Below, one piece after another: positions 31,647-44,254 of a stretch of DNA of 48,883 nt. Source of the DNA: Saksenaea vasiformis B4078. Taxonomy: Eukaryota; Mucoromycota; Mucoromycetes; Mucorales; Saksenaeaceae. The notes under the pieces were generated by a model. The model made no database searches. It saw nothing but the letters and a program-made list of their open reading frames with translations, and had not been told where the DNA came from. Where the stretch lies: contig JNDT01002405.1 in NCBI GenBank assembly GCA_000697055.1, forward strand, positions 1 to 48,883. Direction: 5' to 3'. The translations under genes were made by a program, and so were the position numbers. Numbering within the stretch: position 1 is the stretch's first letter; every line of letters begins with the position of its first letter.

Positions 31647-33684
31647 CTAGCTGCTAGTAGATGGCGTCTCATCTGATTTGACTCCAGTATACCACGTCAA
31701 CTCGAGAGAACCGTGAGGGAAATTGGACCCATAAGCCATAGCCTGGGTACCAACGTCAGTAAAATCATCATCAGTTGCCATCCACTAACCTTTTCCGCTT
31801 CAAAGCGCTGAGCATACTTTACAATAACTTCATGATCTTTAACTTCAAATGCTGTGATATATCCATATTGCTGTCGAAAAGTTTTAGCATAATTATTGAC
31901 AAGATGACGATAGTAATCGACCTACCTCGAAATGTTTGCGCAACTGGTCTTTACCGTCTTCAGGGATAGCTTTAACCAACAGGGATGTTGGTCGGTTATC
32001 TAATGTGTATCGCCTAGGCCACGCTGAGGTTTGCCCATATGTGGCCTAAACAGTAACGTCAGTGCCCATCAAGTAATGTTAACGTTGACAGACCTCCGAG
32101 GGTGCCGTTGTCGCTGCTGCTCCTGATACTGTTGTTGCCGTTATTGCTCTAGTTCCTTCGATCTCTGCTGCAATCTTTTTCAACGCTTTCAAAAGCTCCG
32201 CTTTTTCTGTCTTGGTCATATCTTTGCTAGAAGTCAATTTTTCCATCAGTCGCTTTTGTTCTGCAATCTGATGCTCCAGTAACTCCTGTTTTTGCTTATG
32301 CGCTTCGAGCACGACCTTTGCACGCTCCTGACGCAACTTCTTTTTTTCTTCTCTCAATTTGGCAAATTCAGCAGCGCGTGCAGCTAATAACTCAGGGTCT
32401 GGCTCGGTGCGTGCAGGCTCTGGGGGCTTTGTCTCTGTAGAGGAGCTGTCTTTGTGCCAAAACACTTTAACAAATCGGTTGTCAAAGATAGGATTGGGTG
32501 AGCTGTGAGCTGCCTCGGCTTCAGCGCGAGTGGAGAACTGTATGATAGCTCTTTGCTGCGATGCATGAACGGTGATATTGGTAATTGTTCCAAACTGGCT
32601 AAAATAATCATTCACAATCGCTAATTGGCACATTTCTGGAGGTATGTTCTGGACAGCAAGAGTCGTATTGGTTTTATCATACGCCGCACTCCTTCTATCG
32701 TGGAAACCGTTGCCTCGTCCACGACCTCTACCTCCTCTTGGTCGCATGCCACCTCGCTGTGCGTAGCTATCTGACGTCTCGTTGCCGGTCGTAGCATACT
32801 CAGGATCGTAGGCAGCGTCAGAGCCTGACATCATTGCTTCCATGGACAAATAAAGCTATCAGCTACAACGCAACTCTCTTTCCTCCTAACACTTACGCGG
32901 ATTGGCGGGCATAGTGTAAAACGGCGGCAGACCCATCCCAGGTTGTGGCATCATCAGAGGTCCACCCATACCAGGTAAATGATTTAAGCTGTCCTCCACG
33001 ACAATTCTATCCTCACCATGATCGTACGGACATGCATCGCCTCTCATACAGAAACCTCTCTCTAGTATTCAGAATTAAGTAACGAATAAAGACCAAACAG
33101 CAGCAAGTTACCGTTATAGTCTCGGCAGCGTGGTCGACGATCCATCCCATACGCCCGTCCTGAACCTCTACCTCTACTCGCTCCTTCGCCTCTAGCGTAT
33201 TTCTGAGGCTGCTGCTCGTGGGATTCTGCAGTTAAACGACGCTTTGCATCTTCCACTTGGGGTCGCTGGCGCTTATGCTTGAAATTACGATCGCCGTCAT
33301 CCTCATCCTCGGAGTAATCGCTTAGTCGTAAGGGTTTTTCGGCAGATGAATCCTTCTCACGCTCGATTTCCTGAAACAATCTGTCCAGGAAAGGACCAGT
33401 CTCTAGTAATAAGATTGAATTTTGAGCCAGAACACGGACAAATTACGACGTACGATCATCAAAGAACTCATTCAACTTTTCGGACAGAGACGCTTTTAAT
33501 TTATCGGTGCTTTCGCCAGAGCCAACAAGAGCCAGGATGTACTGCGCCAGAACGTCTGGATCGGCATCACACCTAATCAGAAAATGTTAACCCTATGCAC
33601 AAAAGCGCTGCAACAACATTACAGTGACTTGACTTCACGACAGATGTATGCTCTTAAATTAGCGGATTGTTCAGTGTTCGACAT
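31647..33684 (-). CDS. RBM26/RBM27-type (Rmn1-like) RNA-binding protein, 554 aa
   Basis: Nuclear RNA-binding protein. RBM26/27 in animals and Rmn1 in fission yeast work with the exosome-targeting MTREC/PAXT machinery. Eight exons: 33684-33623, 33572-33454, 33402-33112, 33061-32897, 32824-32094, 32045-31926, 31870-31790, 31742-31647; all joins keep frame. Order seen: a PWI-like N-terminal helical domain (DPDVLAQYILALVG, LNEFFDD); a charged linker; a CCCH zinc finger (CRDYNERGFCMRGDACPYDH, C-x8-C-x5-C-x3-H, made across an intron); a Pro/Met-rich stretch; RG-rich repeats; a first RRM (TTLAVQNIPPEMCQL, RAIIQFSTRAEAEAA); a long charged coiled coil; and a second, divergent RRM (TSLLVKAIPEDGKDQLRKHF, EVIVKYAQRFEAEKA) ending in ELTWYTGV. 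The complete architecture matches RBM26/27. Confidence 0.93.
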
Positions 33685-35396
33685 GCTGAAGAGACTTATT
33701 TTTTCGCATGCGCGCCTTACGCGTTTAACGAAAAAATTGGTGATATAATTCGGGCACAACAGCCCTGTGGTGTCCGAAAAAGCTAAGTCACTCTCCTCAG
33801 GACGGATGGTGTCTGACAGAAAAAAAAAAGGACATCCATCGAAGCATATCATGTTCTTAGAATACCTTATGCTTATCAAACAAGTTTTTAACGAAATACA
33901 TATCTGTGGCTGCTAGTGACTCTGTGCAATCTAGTGGTTAATGTAATAAATTTGCCAACTTCAGCTTTCCGTCGTGGTATGTATGTATAGACCGCTTGTG
34001 ATCTAGCTTCCAGAAGCCGATTCACGTCAATTAGAGCACCGGTGTGCTGGTACTAATATTTTTGTAAAGATGTTCCTTGTTGATTCTGCTTCAACCGATT
34101 AATCTGTGCACTATAAGCAAAACGAATACCCGCAGTCCACTTTTCCATGGATCAGATGGTGATAGAAGATAAGTCCTATCATAATATTCCCTTGTATCTG
34201 CATAGAACAGATTTTAGTGTAAGACTCGTTTATGTAAACCAAAACATCCTAACCATTGAAGCTGTATTGTAGCCAGATGGTTCGTTTTGACCAAGCTACT
34301 TCCACCTAATTGGGGGGTGAAGGTCTCTAACGCATTTGACTTACCAACCTTAACGGTCGCAAGGTCGCTCAAGACGCTTATCATCAGTGATTGAAGGGTC
34401 GTGATTTATTTATTAGAATATTGATTTATTTTTCTTCACTTCATTACTTTCCGATCGTATCAACTCTCATGATCAAATCACGCATTAGTTACTTCATACG
34501 CTAGCTTTAACCACTGGCATGACTGAATAAGATCTTATCATTGTAACAGCGACTGCAGTGACGTTAGCAATAGTGCAAACCATTAAGTCATAAGAGACGC
34601 GTATATATTCCCCACATTTGGACATTTATAACGTTAGCAAAATTGTTTTCACAAATACTTGAGGAACGTGGGTGAAATGGTAGTCTGCCCACGGTAGGAT
34701 GGAACTTAATATGTATCTACAAACGCTACATTATCGATTAACAATGCAATAGGCGTAAGTGCTACCGTTGTTGGCGACCATGCTCTCTATTCGGGCTTGT
34801 TGAAGGTTTAATCCTTTCCAGAGGGACGGCATAATAGCAAGGAATGAGGGATCAAAGCCCTGTACGTGGGCTCTCACTTAGAAACATTTGCAGATGGTAA
34901 ATTGCATAATCCCATGTAACATATCCATAAAAAGTGGACTAATGCTGCAAAACACCGATTTTGACAGACATCCGGAGAAAAAGACAGAGATACACTTTGA
35001 AATGAGAATTTTCTTTTGGCTCGCAAGTTCCATCAACCGAATCGATAATGAATTATCGTTATGTCAGTAGTATTATTTTATTGTGATTAGCGGAAAATTT
35101 TTCGCAAGTGCTTATACTTCGTACGATGGTTGTTAGACTGGTTGTAGGAACCCATTATGTACATGAGGAAGAAAGATGTAAAGGTCGACTGATCCGTTTC
35201 GAATTATTTTATGGCTTATTTTGAAATTCTTTTTATGTTAAACCGGAAGAGAATGCAGCTGTAAGTATGTGATCTGTTTAAGAGATGAAGATGATCGCGA
35301 AAGAAGAGTGTGGGGAATCGGCGGAATGTCGAACCTTTCCCTTCTTTACCTTCCCTTTTTTATTGCCGATCATCCTTTTTTTTTTAACACTGCAGC
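33685..35396. other. Long divergent intergenic region
   Basis: 1.7 kb between two divergent genes, so both promoters lie here. No domain-bearing frame, RNA gene or repeat was recognised. A pyrimidine tract followed by actgcag just before 35397 could be the 3' end of a 5'UTR intron. Confidence 0.45.
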
Positions 35397-36366
35397 ATGG
35401 ATGCCACTTATCCACGTTATAATTTTCCCGAAACTTCCGCTTCCGAGGAAGATGCGTTACCATGCAGTGAAACTATAGAACCATTTCTGGTCTATACTCC
35501 CGATCTTGTGCCAAACGATCCGATAGATGACTTACTTGGTTTCGACGACGTGTCCTATTTGAACTACTTGCATGAACCTATGATGGGTCGCTCTAGCCTA
35601 GGCACTCACTTTGACTCCTCATCTAGTCTTGACTCTTACTATCTTGATGATTTATGGTCTTCTTCCGATATGAATGGTTATGTGAGTTTGAGTGTAAGTG
35701 TTTAGCACATAATTAGACGCCTTCCTTCTCTTTTTCCTGATAAGAAGATTTTTACATAAGGACGTCAATGCATATGTTGCAGAAGCCGATTCAAAGCATG
35801 TGCTGCGGTCACGCTCTCCGTCTTCGGATGATGGGGACAGTAGTGATGCTTCTTCCATACAGCAAAAGTATTTCAATGCACCATTTGGAGAATGGCAATT
35901 TCCAAACGTCAAAAAACGGATCAGTGCCCCACATCTCTCGCAAATGCAGCGCATTCACTCACCGTCACGATCTATAAGCATCAGTACATACTTATCGCGG
36001 CAAAGGCTATCTGACGACGAAGACAACAACGACGATGACTACGAATATGACGAAGAATTAGACAATGAAGGCCCTCCGCCCAAATTTCAGCAACAGCGAC
36101 AGCAGGGGCAAGAGCAAGAGCAGAAGCATCAAAATATCGCCGTTAGTATGGTGGCAACCAGCAAAAAACGACGAAATGTAGACAAGAGACAAAATTTAGA
36201 TAAAGGAAGAAATGTTGACAGAGCCTGCAATCATTGTAAACGGTCCCACCTTCGCTGTGATAATATGCGCCCTTGTCGCCGCTGTATAGTAACAGGAAAA
36301 ACAGGATGCAAAGACGTCGAACATAAGCCCAGGGGTCGACCAAGGTTGAATAAAACGCAGCTGTGA
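35397..36366 (+). CDS. Zn(II)2Cys6 transcription factor, about 300 aa
   Basis: Fungal binuclear zinc-cluster regulator. Exon 1 35397-35693 and exon 2 35761-36366 join in frame; an alternative in-frame donor at 35682 (gtgagt) would remove four codons. The N-terminal half is acidic and Ser-rich (PDLVPNDPIDDLLGFDDVSY, SSLDSYYLDDLW), like an activation domain. The middle carries Asp/Glu-rich and Gln-rich runs. The zinc cluster is at the extreme C-terminus: ACNHCKRSHLRC followed by DNMRPCRRC and IVTGKTGC (C-x2-C-x6-C-x5-C-x2-C-x7-C), then an AT-hook-like RGRPR. The 'CKRxHLxCD...RPCxRC' pattern recalls the Ert1/AcuK group, but targets cannot be inferred. Confidence 0.9.
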
Positions 36367-38051
36367 AATGAATACAATTGTAATAAATACGAATGAGTTC
36401 TGAATGGTGGAAGTTGCAAGCATGAAGATGCTATCGACCCAAAATAAAACGTCTTCATAAAGGCATAGCATCGCCATTCCACCATAACCCGTTAACTAAA
36501 ATACAACCACACATTTTACGTAATGATGCTCTAGGGAAGAGACGCATGAATAGACTTGCGGATGCAGACACTAATTTATTGCTTAAAAAGACCGTTTCCG
36601 CATACCTTTATCGTTGACGATTGCAGTAACGGATAGAGGCTTCCGTAGACTGTTCTTATGTCAATTATCTTATTTGCCATGACAGCGATTTAGCAGACTT
36701 TTCACAAACGGCATGCGTCTCGCTGGCTCTACACGGTGTAGCAACGTATGAGTAAGGTTACGCCCTACTTTCATTCAATATCCCGATGACCCTGGCTGCA
36801 CAACCTTCTTCGCTGAATATGTGATCATCTGACCCCAAATTTTCTTACAATTTTGATTTGGCATTACCTTCAAATGGGACTTTGCACTTTGAAGTATGTA
36901 TTTTTACGTTCGTTCAATCCAAGCATTATTCCATTTACTAACCACGGACTTATTCTTTTTATTCTGCTCGGATAAATTCTATGTCCATTGGAGAACGCAG
37001 ACTCATGTAAGTAAATTGGTACTCTGATGAAAACTTTGTGAAGTAGTTACACATATTCAATCCTTCCTAAGCACAAATTGGACCCTTGATGGCCACAAGT
37101 TTTATCTAGATTAGCGTAGTTACGCCTGGTTATATTAAAATAGCCGATTTTCTCGATTTGTCCGCAGAAAGCGCGCAACTTTCAGGACATATCAACAACA
37201 ACTTCACAGTGTATAACACAAGTCGTATTTAACGGGGCGCGTCTATCCCATTTATCAAGCCGGAACTCAGATACCGTAGTGATGGATGGCAACCGAGATA
37301 TCCTAAAGAGCCCGTATCTTGAAGTCTTGGATCGAAAATGTTCTATCCGTTATCTTATTATGAGCTGATGATGCTCATGATCTTGATACGCTTTGATATC
37401 ACGGCCCACTATTCAGTCGGCCGTAAATGAAACGTTTCGATCTTTTTATTTGCCTGAACAATTGAAATGCGCTTCCTTCTTCCACTATAGTCAGTAGTGG
37501 CTCTTTGAAGAAAAGGAGGAGTGAAGCCTGAATCTTCAGTGTGCAAACAAATTGCGATCTCGCGGTACTTGCTTGCGAAAATAAATTGGATCAGATTCAC
37601 TTCTCTTCCTTCTTCAAAATGACCTGATAACGTTAATTAAGTAGCTTCAATTTCCATTATGGCCCATCCACTAGCGCGGTTGCAAAAATCTGCAACGCAA
37701 AAGCACTACAACAGCAGGCGATTAGACTTCTTGATACGTCAGCATAAAGTTTATTTCTAGACTCTACGCCACGTTGTTATGGCTGACAGGTTTTAAATAC
37801 AGCATAGAGTCCTGATGTATGCAAGCAAGCAATCACTGAAGTGCTCAAGGATTTTCTATCGCGTGTAACAAGAAAGCTTCTGTTCATTGGGTGATAATGA
37901 ATACAAGACATTGTCATCCTTTCACCAAGGATGCCTCTGTATTTTATGTAGGTGTTTTTATTCGACAAAGGCGAAAGCATTAGGGTTTATAAAGGCTGAG
38001 GCTAAGTAGCATGAATACCACCAACATTTCTAGAGAACGAATTACGAAAAA
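36367..38051. other. Intergenic with a diverged repeat
   Basis: No gene is recognised. The small minus-strand frames (37600-37409, 37980-37777) lack domains. Contains the repeat at 36920-37135 listed separately. Confidence 0.4.
36920..37135 (+). repeat. Diverged dispersed repeat, copy 1 (partner at 45.02 kb)
   Basis: Shares catttactaacca, an ataaatt...tgtcc block, a ctgatgaaaac/cagacgaaac block and a later agcgtag/tagcgta block with 45021-45225 in the same order and orientation. No coding capacity is visible. Confidence 0.55.
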
Positions 38052-41000
38052 CTATTTAGGATGAAGTAATCTGCTGTTCTGATCGTCATTGAGGACGGGG
38101 CTTCCGGATTGCGTTTCCCTTAAATCTACAGCGGAATGAGAGTGGACGCCAAGACTATTGCGATCTTGTTTGAAAGACGACATGGCTTCCCGAAAACCGA
38201 AGTCAAGCGAACTTGCTGGCGACGCGTTGTGCTGCTTGTCGAAAGCAAAGAGCCTTAGTGCAGTGACAGCTTGCACATTTTGCCGGTCCACCGCTAGGTC
38301 AAGTGGAGTCTAATCACGTTTAATTCTAGCGACAGAATTTGGCAACTATTTTTACCTTCCCCGTCTTGTCTTTCAAGTCGGCTTTGGCATGTCGCTTGAG
38401 TAAAGTTAGCACTAAGCGTACATTATTGGCTGTAGCGGCGTAATGTAAGCCTGTCCATCCATTCTCATCCGCTTGGTTCACATCACCAAACCACTGCAGT
38501 AGGAACTCGACGACAACTTCATCACCTTGTTGCACCACTTTATGCAGAGCAGTCTGATAACACTCGTTGGGGTTTTTGTAATCAATTTTGGCACCTTGCG
38601 CCAAATGCCGCAACGACTGTGCAAGTTCTGATTGGGTTACAGCATCCCAAAAAGCCTATACTTGCTCAATATACGATGCGCACCCATTATGCCATTTACA
38701 TACCTTATCTATGGATTCTTCTTCTTCTTCATTTTTCTTGTTAGCCACGAACGACCGTTTCAGGTACTTTTCAGTAATCCATAAATCTCGCTCAGGCCTG
38801 TTCTATCGCAAATTAGAACATTCTCGGCTGCATGGTCCATCTTTCAAACCTCGAAGAATAAGGATTAATTCTGAATGTCTCCATATCAGCAGGCACATTT
38901 TCTTCAAATATACTATTTGCTTTCGTATTTCCTATTCGAAGCATCACCTATCATTTTTGTTTAGCAAAAAGCTTCTCTTATTCGGTATTACCTCGATAGT
39001 TTCTGGTTCCCATTTGTCTAGTACAAGTGAACGAATTTTGCTTACGTGCACTCCAAGACTTCGATGTATACCAGAACACTCAATACACATGATAACACCA
39101 AGATTGGTGCTGGCCCATTCAGGATCTACTTTTCCTTAAGTATAGAACACATCTACAAGATATGAATCATTACCTGCTTCTTGACAGTCTGCACATTTTT
39201 CGTTTCCGGGTGTCTCACGAAGAGCTCGAAGTAGTAACCTGCTGTTTTCCGTGCTCATTCCAGGGGGTTCCTTGACCTCGATCAAAGAAGACACCTCGGA
39301 GCGTCCCTAAGTGAAAAAATGTTATTGATTGCATGTAAAACGACCTTCATCACTTACTCTACCATGATGACGGAATTGTGGCGGTGACTTACTTGAATTA
39401 AGTGCTTGCTGAGATGCTGTTCTCAGACTGTCTACCCACTCATGCATCTCCTGCTCGGTTTCCGCTTGCAGCACAATAACCCTTGAGCACCATCATTAGA
39501 ACAAGTTAGAAGCCAATAGGAGCTATAATACCTCATAGGAGAAATCACTTCAAAAGTAAACCGCCGATCATATCCATCGCATAACTTGACACTACACACA
39601 CGCAAATTATATGATGAGGGTTGATCTTCTTCTCTAGAGGGCTGATAATCGGCATGATCAGTAATCAAATTTGTAAGTGCGTATCCAGCCTACTTTTGGA
39701 TTCCGTGTTGTGCAAGTCAATTCTTCTCCTTCAATACTAAAGTATTTTCGAACCCAACTTTGCAACATACGACCACCTTTACGTTCGAAAAGGTAACCTG
39801 ACTTTGTTGCACTGCTTTCAATTTTGCTATCGGCTGGGGCGTCTCCAGAATTGGGGACTCTAAGATAATTATTTTGCGTTGGATCGTAATGCGCCGCGGT
39901 ATTCTGTTGATCCATATATGAACATGTGCGATTGCCAGCAGTCTAGAGGGCATACCTGAGCGCACAAATTCTGATACAAAAGGCCTTCGGCTGACTCTTC
40001 GACATATCGCTGCCTTGTCTAAAGCAGTAACCATTAATTATCTGGAAAATCGCCGGGCTGTTCGCATCAACCTACATCATAAAGTAATCCTAGCGCAGTT
40101 CGGGTTAAATCATATACTGTCATGTACCTTCCATACCTGTTAAGTCTCGCATATACGGTTCCAGATCTTTTAGTATCTCGTAACTTTGATGGTGGAAAAC
40201 TGATTCATTATACATATAAGCAAGGACCTGATAGGGAGAATGAGCATACAAGGAATCCCGGTCCATCTAATACCAACATTCTCCATGTAATCGACTTTCT
40301 TCTTTGCCTCTATCTCATTCAATTTGGTAACGTACTCCATATAGATTTGATGGAATCCTTTTCTGGTATCACCCAACTCTTTTGCAGACTATATCGTACA
40401 GTCAAAACAAAAATAGGAAACGAGCGATAAGCTTACATCAACTAATGTCGGATCCTTTGGCTTTTTTCCCATATATCGTGCCAAAACTGTGTCTACATCA
40501 TCGCTGGCTCGCTCAAAACGCTTTTTCAAATCCTGTAGGTTCATGCTAAGCGTGAATATTGCGGTTGCTTGAGTTTATTTACCTTGATGGGATATAATAT
40601 TTCTTTCATAAACGTTTCCAGCGGATTAACAAACGTGTCGAGTACATGCGAATTCTATATAGATCAGAGGGATGATAATCAAGAATGCATTCCATAATTA
40701 GCATAACAGAAGTTAGTGGATCAAGAAACGCACAAACATGTTTCTACACTTCTCCACTTCGGCGATTGATTTTCCGAATTTTTCCAGGGCGTGAGCTGTG
40801 CAGTTTCGATTTGAGTTATTTGTCTGTAGCGTACCTAAACTTTTTGTTACCAACAATAGGATCATCTTGCGAATGGGCAAATGACATGAACTCTTCAGCC
40901 AGTCCTTGCTGGCGTTGGCTATACTCTGGAATGGCGTCAGTCAGCAGAACAAGGGAGCTGTGACTTACCTGTGGAGAGCTCCACTTGCGTACGAGAAAGC

Positions 41001-41116
41001 TTAACCAAGGTTTTCAACGAGGTTTCAAAATTCTGGATGGACTCTTCGTGATCATTGACGCGCTTCCGGAATTTCGGAGAGTCCTCCAGACAGCCTCGAA
41101 GATCGAGCACTGGCAT
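38052..41116 (-). CDS. ACAP-type ArfGAP (BAR-PH-ArfGAP-ankyrin), about 730 aa
   Basis: GTPase-activating protein for Arf small GTPases on endosomal or Golgi membranes. Eighteen exons: 41116-40969, 40925-40851, 40795-40734, 40654-40583, 40532-40437, 40388-40278, 40227-40137, 40089-40076, 40018-39956, 39903-39694, 39641-39532, 39481-39358, 39306-39174, 39125-38992, 38947-38850, 38797-38704, 38655-38356, 38309-38052. Order: a BAR domain from the start ([39 protein letters not shown]); a PH domain ([20 protein letters not shown]); the ArfGAP zinc finger CADC-x16-CIEC with the catalytic Arg in [14 protein letters not shown]; and ankyrin repeats ([46 protein letters not shown]). Exon 8 is only 14 bases. 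The tandem acceptor before exon 14 was resolved by the C-x16-C spacing. Start chosen to match the family's first residues. Confidence 0.95.
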
Positions 41117-41329
41117 TCTGATGAAGATAGAAAAAGACGGAGACAAGAAATTCAGTCGGTGTAACACCGATTCCACTTAAAGCTTGAGACTCGCTATTTA
41201 CCGGCGCTTGCATCCAAATTGAGTCAGGTGCTTTGCATACTTGGGCACATTTTGATTCACAAGAAGGAAAAAGCTAGGTTTAACGAAGAATTCTGATAGC
41301 AGATCGTTGTGGCCTTAGGACTGTAAATG

Positions 41330-42190
41330 CTATGAGGGATTCAGAACTTCGACTACCGTGCCGGATCTTTTCATAGCATTGGCTGAAGCTACGGAGCCAT
41401 AGCTACTTACTAACGAATACAATTCTGAAAGTTGATGAACCTTTGTTAATAAGGGCCTCGAAGAAAGTAGATAATCTGCTTGACCGTATTTGCGCGCCTT
41501 AGCAACTTCGTCTACATACTAGCAAGGATCAACGCTCAGTTGACTGTTTTGATGAGGCGTGTTTCTCTCATTGGGAGGTTGGATAGTTGCGGAAAATAAT
41601 GGAAGATAAATCTTGGATGGCACGCTTAATGACGAATAATTATATATGTAAATGGCATGAATTCGCATACTGATTTCACATACTGTTAGTACTCTGCTTG
41701 ACAAGCCTTGTAATTCGGCGTTTTGAGAAGGTCAGTACTGATATTTATGTGATGCGCAGCGCCTATCAGGGCGAACAGGAACCAAGTGCTTCTTGAGTTG
41801 ATATTTACACTAGTGCACATGAATTTTACGTCCATATAGAGCATAAATTGGTCCTGGAAAGTAGTTAGCTTTTTGTCAGGAAACGGTATCTCACATGAGC
41901 ATGGTCGCGGATCGATAAAGTCTTTATTCCACCAGCATAATCACCTATAACGGTAAGTACAGCTGACAACACACGGATGTATTTTGAATTACCTCTAGAA
42001 GGTAAATCCGCCACGTCGAAAACCAAAAATTCGTGCTACATAGGGATGCATCTGTTGGCATCCGGAATCGATCAATTACTGAAAATAACGCACTGCTGGA
42101 GGTTTAAAGCAATCCATCTCCCATTTAGCATTTCAATAACGCAATCTAGGTATTCCCCTTTTTAATATTGTCTCGATGACTGCAAAGACA
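41330..42190 (-). pseudogene. Possible decayed intron-rich gene
   Basis: Several minus-strand stretches look like exons: EYLDCVIEMLNGRWIALN (about 42155-42100), HEFLVFDVADLPSR (about 42035-41995), GDYAGGIKTLSIRDHAH after an acceptor near 41950, DQFMLYMDVKFMCTSVNI from an acceptor at 41854 to about 41692, and a 36-codon block YVDEVAKARKYGQADYLLSS at 41518-41411 flanked by ctag and gtaagt. An in-frame TAA follows the fourth block, so the whole cannot be joined cleanly. I recognise no family. It lies upstream of, and on the same strand as, the ACAP gene. Confidence 0.33.
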
Positions 42191-42401
42191 GTCCTAAGTC
42201 TTCCGACAGACAATAAGGGAATGTAAAGCTTGTACGTAGAAGTGAACGTCTATCAAGCACGCATCCTTAGCAACACTACGGTACAGGATGAGTGTACCGT
42301 GCCATCCGCTGGATTATAAGTACAGATGATTTTAATACCAATGGGTAAAAATAGATTACAAGAAGATCTATTTGTTCTCTATATTTGGTGGATACATATG
42401 A

Positions 42402-43853
42402 CTATGAAGCAAATTCTTCGGTTGAGTAATATTCGGGATATTTCTTGATTAGCTCTTCTAATTCTTGACTTTGCGCAATGAGATTTGGAGGCATCTCATC
42501 GTAGACGTCGGTGAACAAATGACGGATTGCTGGTTTTTTCTTTTTCTCCGCCGCGGCGAAGCTTGTCAACACTTGTTTTTTCACTTCCTTTTTCCAGGCA
42601 TCATCCTCCTCTTGACTCCACCATTGCTTGGCCTCCAGGTAGCGCTTAAGTCGCGTAATCGGGTTATCAAATTGGGCACGTTCTTCGACTTCCTTGCGAT
42701 CGCGGTATTTTGTAGAATCGTCTGATGTGCTGTGGTGACCGATACGGTAAGTCATCGCTTCAATAAGCACTGGTTTATTCTCTTCCACAGCGATCGTTCT
42801 TGCAGCCTTGGTGGCATTATATACAGCCCAGATATCGTTACCATCAACTCGTATGGTGTCAATACCATAACCTGCGCCTCGGCTGGCAATGCCATCACCC
42901 TTGTATTGCTCAGAAGACGGAGTTGAAATTGCATAACCGTTGTTTCGACTGCCATAGAAAATGAGAAATTCTAGAAGCCGTGGCATTGTAAGTCTTACCA
43001 GAAGAAAATGGTCGGGCTGCCCAAAGTGGCCGCCATATTCAATCCAGCATGGAAATCACCTTCTGAGGCAGCGCCTTCGCCAAAGAAACAGAGACTACAG
43101 GCTTGCTTTCCGGACAGTTTGAGAGCGTATCCCGCACCGGCAGCCTGAGGGATTTGTGTTCCTAACGGCGAAGAGATTGTTTGGAAGTTGTGTTTCTTGG
43201 AACCATAATGAATGGGCATCTGTCGCCCCTTTCCATAATCCAGTTCGTTAGAGAAGCATTGATTGGTAATCTCATCCATCGTAAATCCGCGGTATAACAG
43301 CATAAATGCTTCACGGTACTACACTCTTCCCTAAGCACTTCAAATTCTTTTTGAAACCGAGATTGTCTACCTGACCAAAAACCACATCCTCTGGTTGCAA
43401 CGCAGCGGCACTGCCAATCATTGCCTCTTCACCGTAGTGGGTCATGTAAAAACTTATACGTCCTTGTCGTTGAGCCTCGTACAGGATCCCATCCATCGTA
43501 TGTAGGCTCACCATTTTTTTATAACAATCCAGTGCCACGTCTTTGGGCAGATTTGGATCATGCTTCTTATCCAACACAATACCGGTGTGGTCCATCACTC
43601 GATAAGCTTTCAACGGCTCCATACTTTGAACAAATGTCATTTCTTGGGTAAACTTATCAGAAGAAGACCAGCTTGCTGATGATTCTGCCGTTTGTTTGGC
43701 CATCAATACATTAAAGGTCTGTGGAATGCGGCAGTCAGCAAAGTTGTATCGGTTTCCGAGCTAAATTACTTTTCCAGTAGCATGAAGGCTTCTTTGGTTT
43801 ACTAGGTATCTAATGGCGGTGGAGTTTTTCAGGAGAGTTGCTGTTCGAAGCAT
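42402..43853 (-). CDS. BCKDHA: Branched-chain 2-oxoacid dehydrogenase E1 alpha, 432 aa
   Basis: Mitochondrial thiamine-diphosphate enzyme subunit that decarboxylates the keto acids of Val, Leu and Ile, in complex with E1 beta and E2. Exons 43853-43770, 43718-43371, 43318-42999, 42948-42402; introns are 50-52 bases. The first exon is a matrix-targeting peptide (MLRTATLLKNSTAIRYLVNQ: basic, no acids). Then QRQGRISFYMTHYGEEA, RQMPIHYGSKKHNF, the ThDP/Mg motif GEGAASEGDFHAGLN leading to CRNNGYAISTPSSEQ across an intron, and RGAGYGIDTIRVDGND. The phosphorylation loop RIGHHSTSDDSTKYR is intact. The C-terminus aligns through KYPEYY. Length is close to the human protein (445). The human symbol is used by homology only. 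Confidence 0.97.
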
Positions 43854-44254
43854 GGTGAAGAAACCAACAAAAGGAAGATAACAAAAAAAATAAAATAAAA
43901 TAAAAATTCAAGAAAAATTTCTGGTGTGGTTTTTCACTGCTTGATTACCGTGTGAAAAAGTATCGGACCTATTACCAGATCGGGACTAACGCGTGGGAAT
44001 TTTTTTTAAATTTTTGGCTGCTTGTTCACAGTGGTACTGAGCTACACGGATGCTTTGACATCTACAGAGATAACTACTGGATTTTGAATACCCATTTGCG
44101 TCTATTCGAAGATATTTGACGTTACTTCCAGATAAACTCTGCGTCTTGGAGCACGTATTTTTACATTTATCCGATGCTGTGATTTTCATATCATACCCTT
44201 CCACGTTACGTTTGTGTCATTGATAGCTTTCCATTATCTAAGGCAGAGACAGGA
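43854..44254. other. BCKDHA upstream region
   Basis: Contains an A/T-rich stretch with repeated aaataaaat words (about 43880-43915). No gene is supported. Confidence 0.4.

Noticed and set aside
32825..32849. ATG at the start of MSMEAMMSG as an independent RRM protein start
   Set aside because: It lies in the intron before exon 5 of the RBM26/27-type gene; splicing at tgtcag joins the upstream zinc-finger exon in frame.
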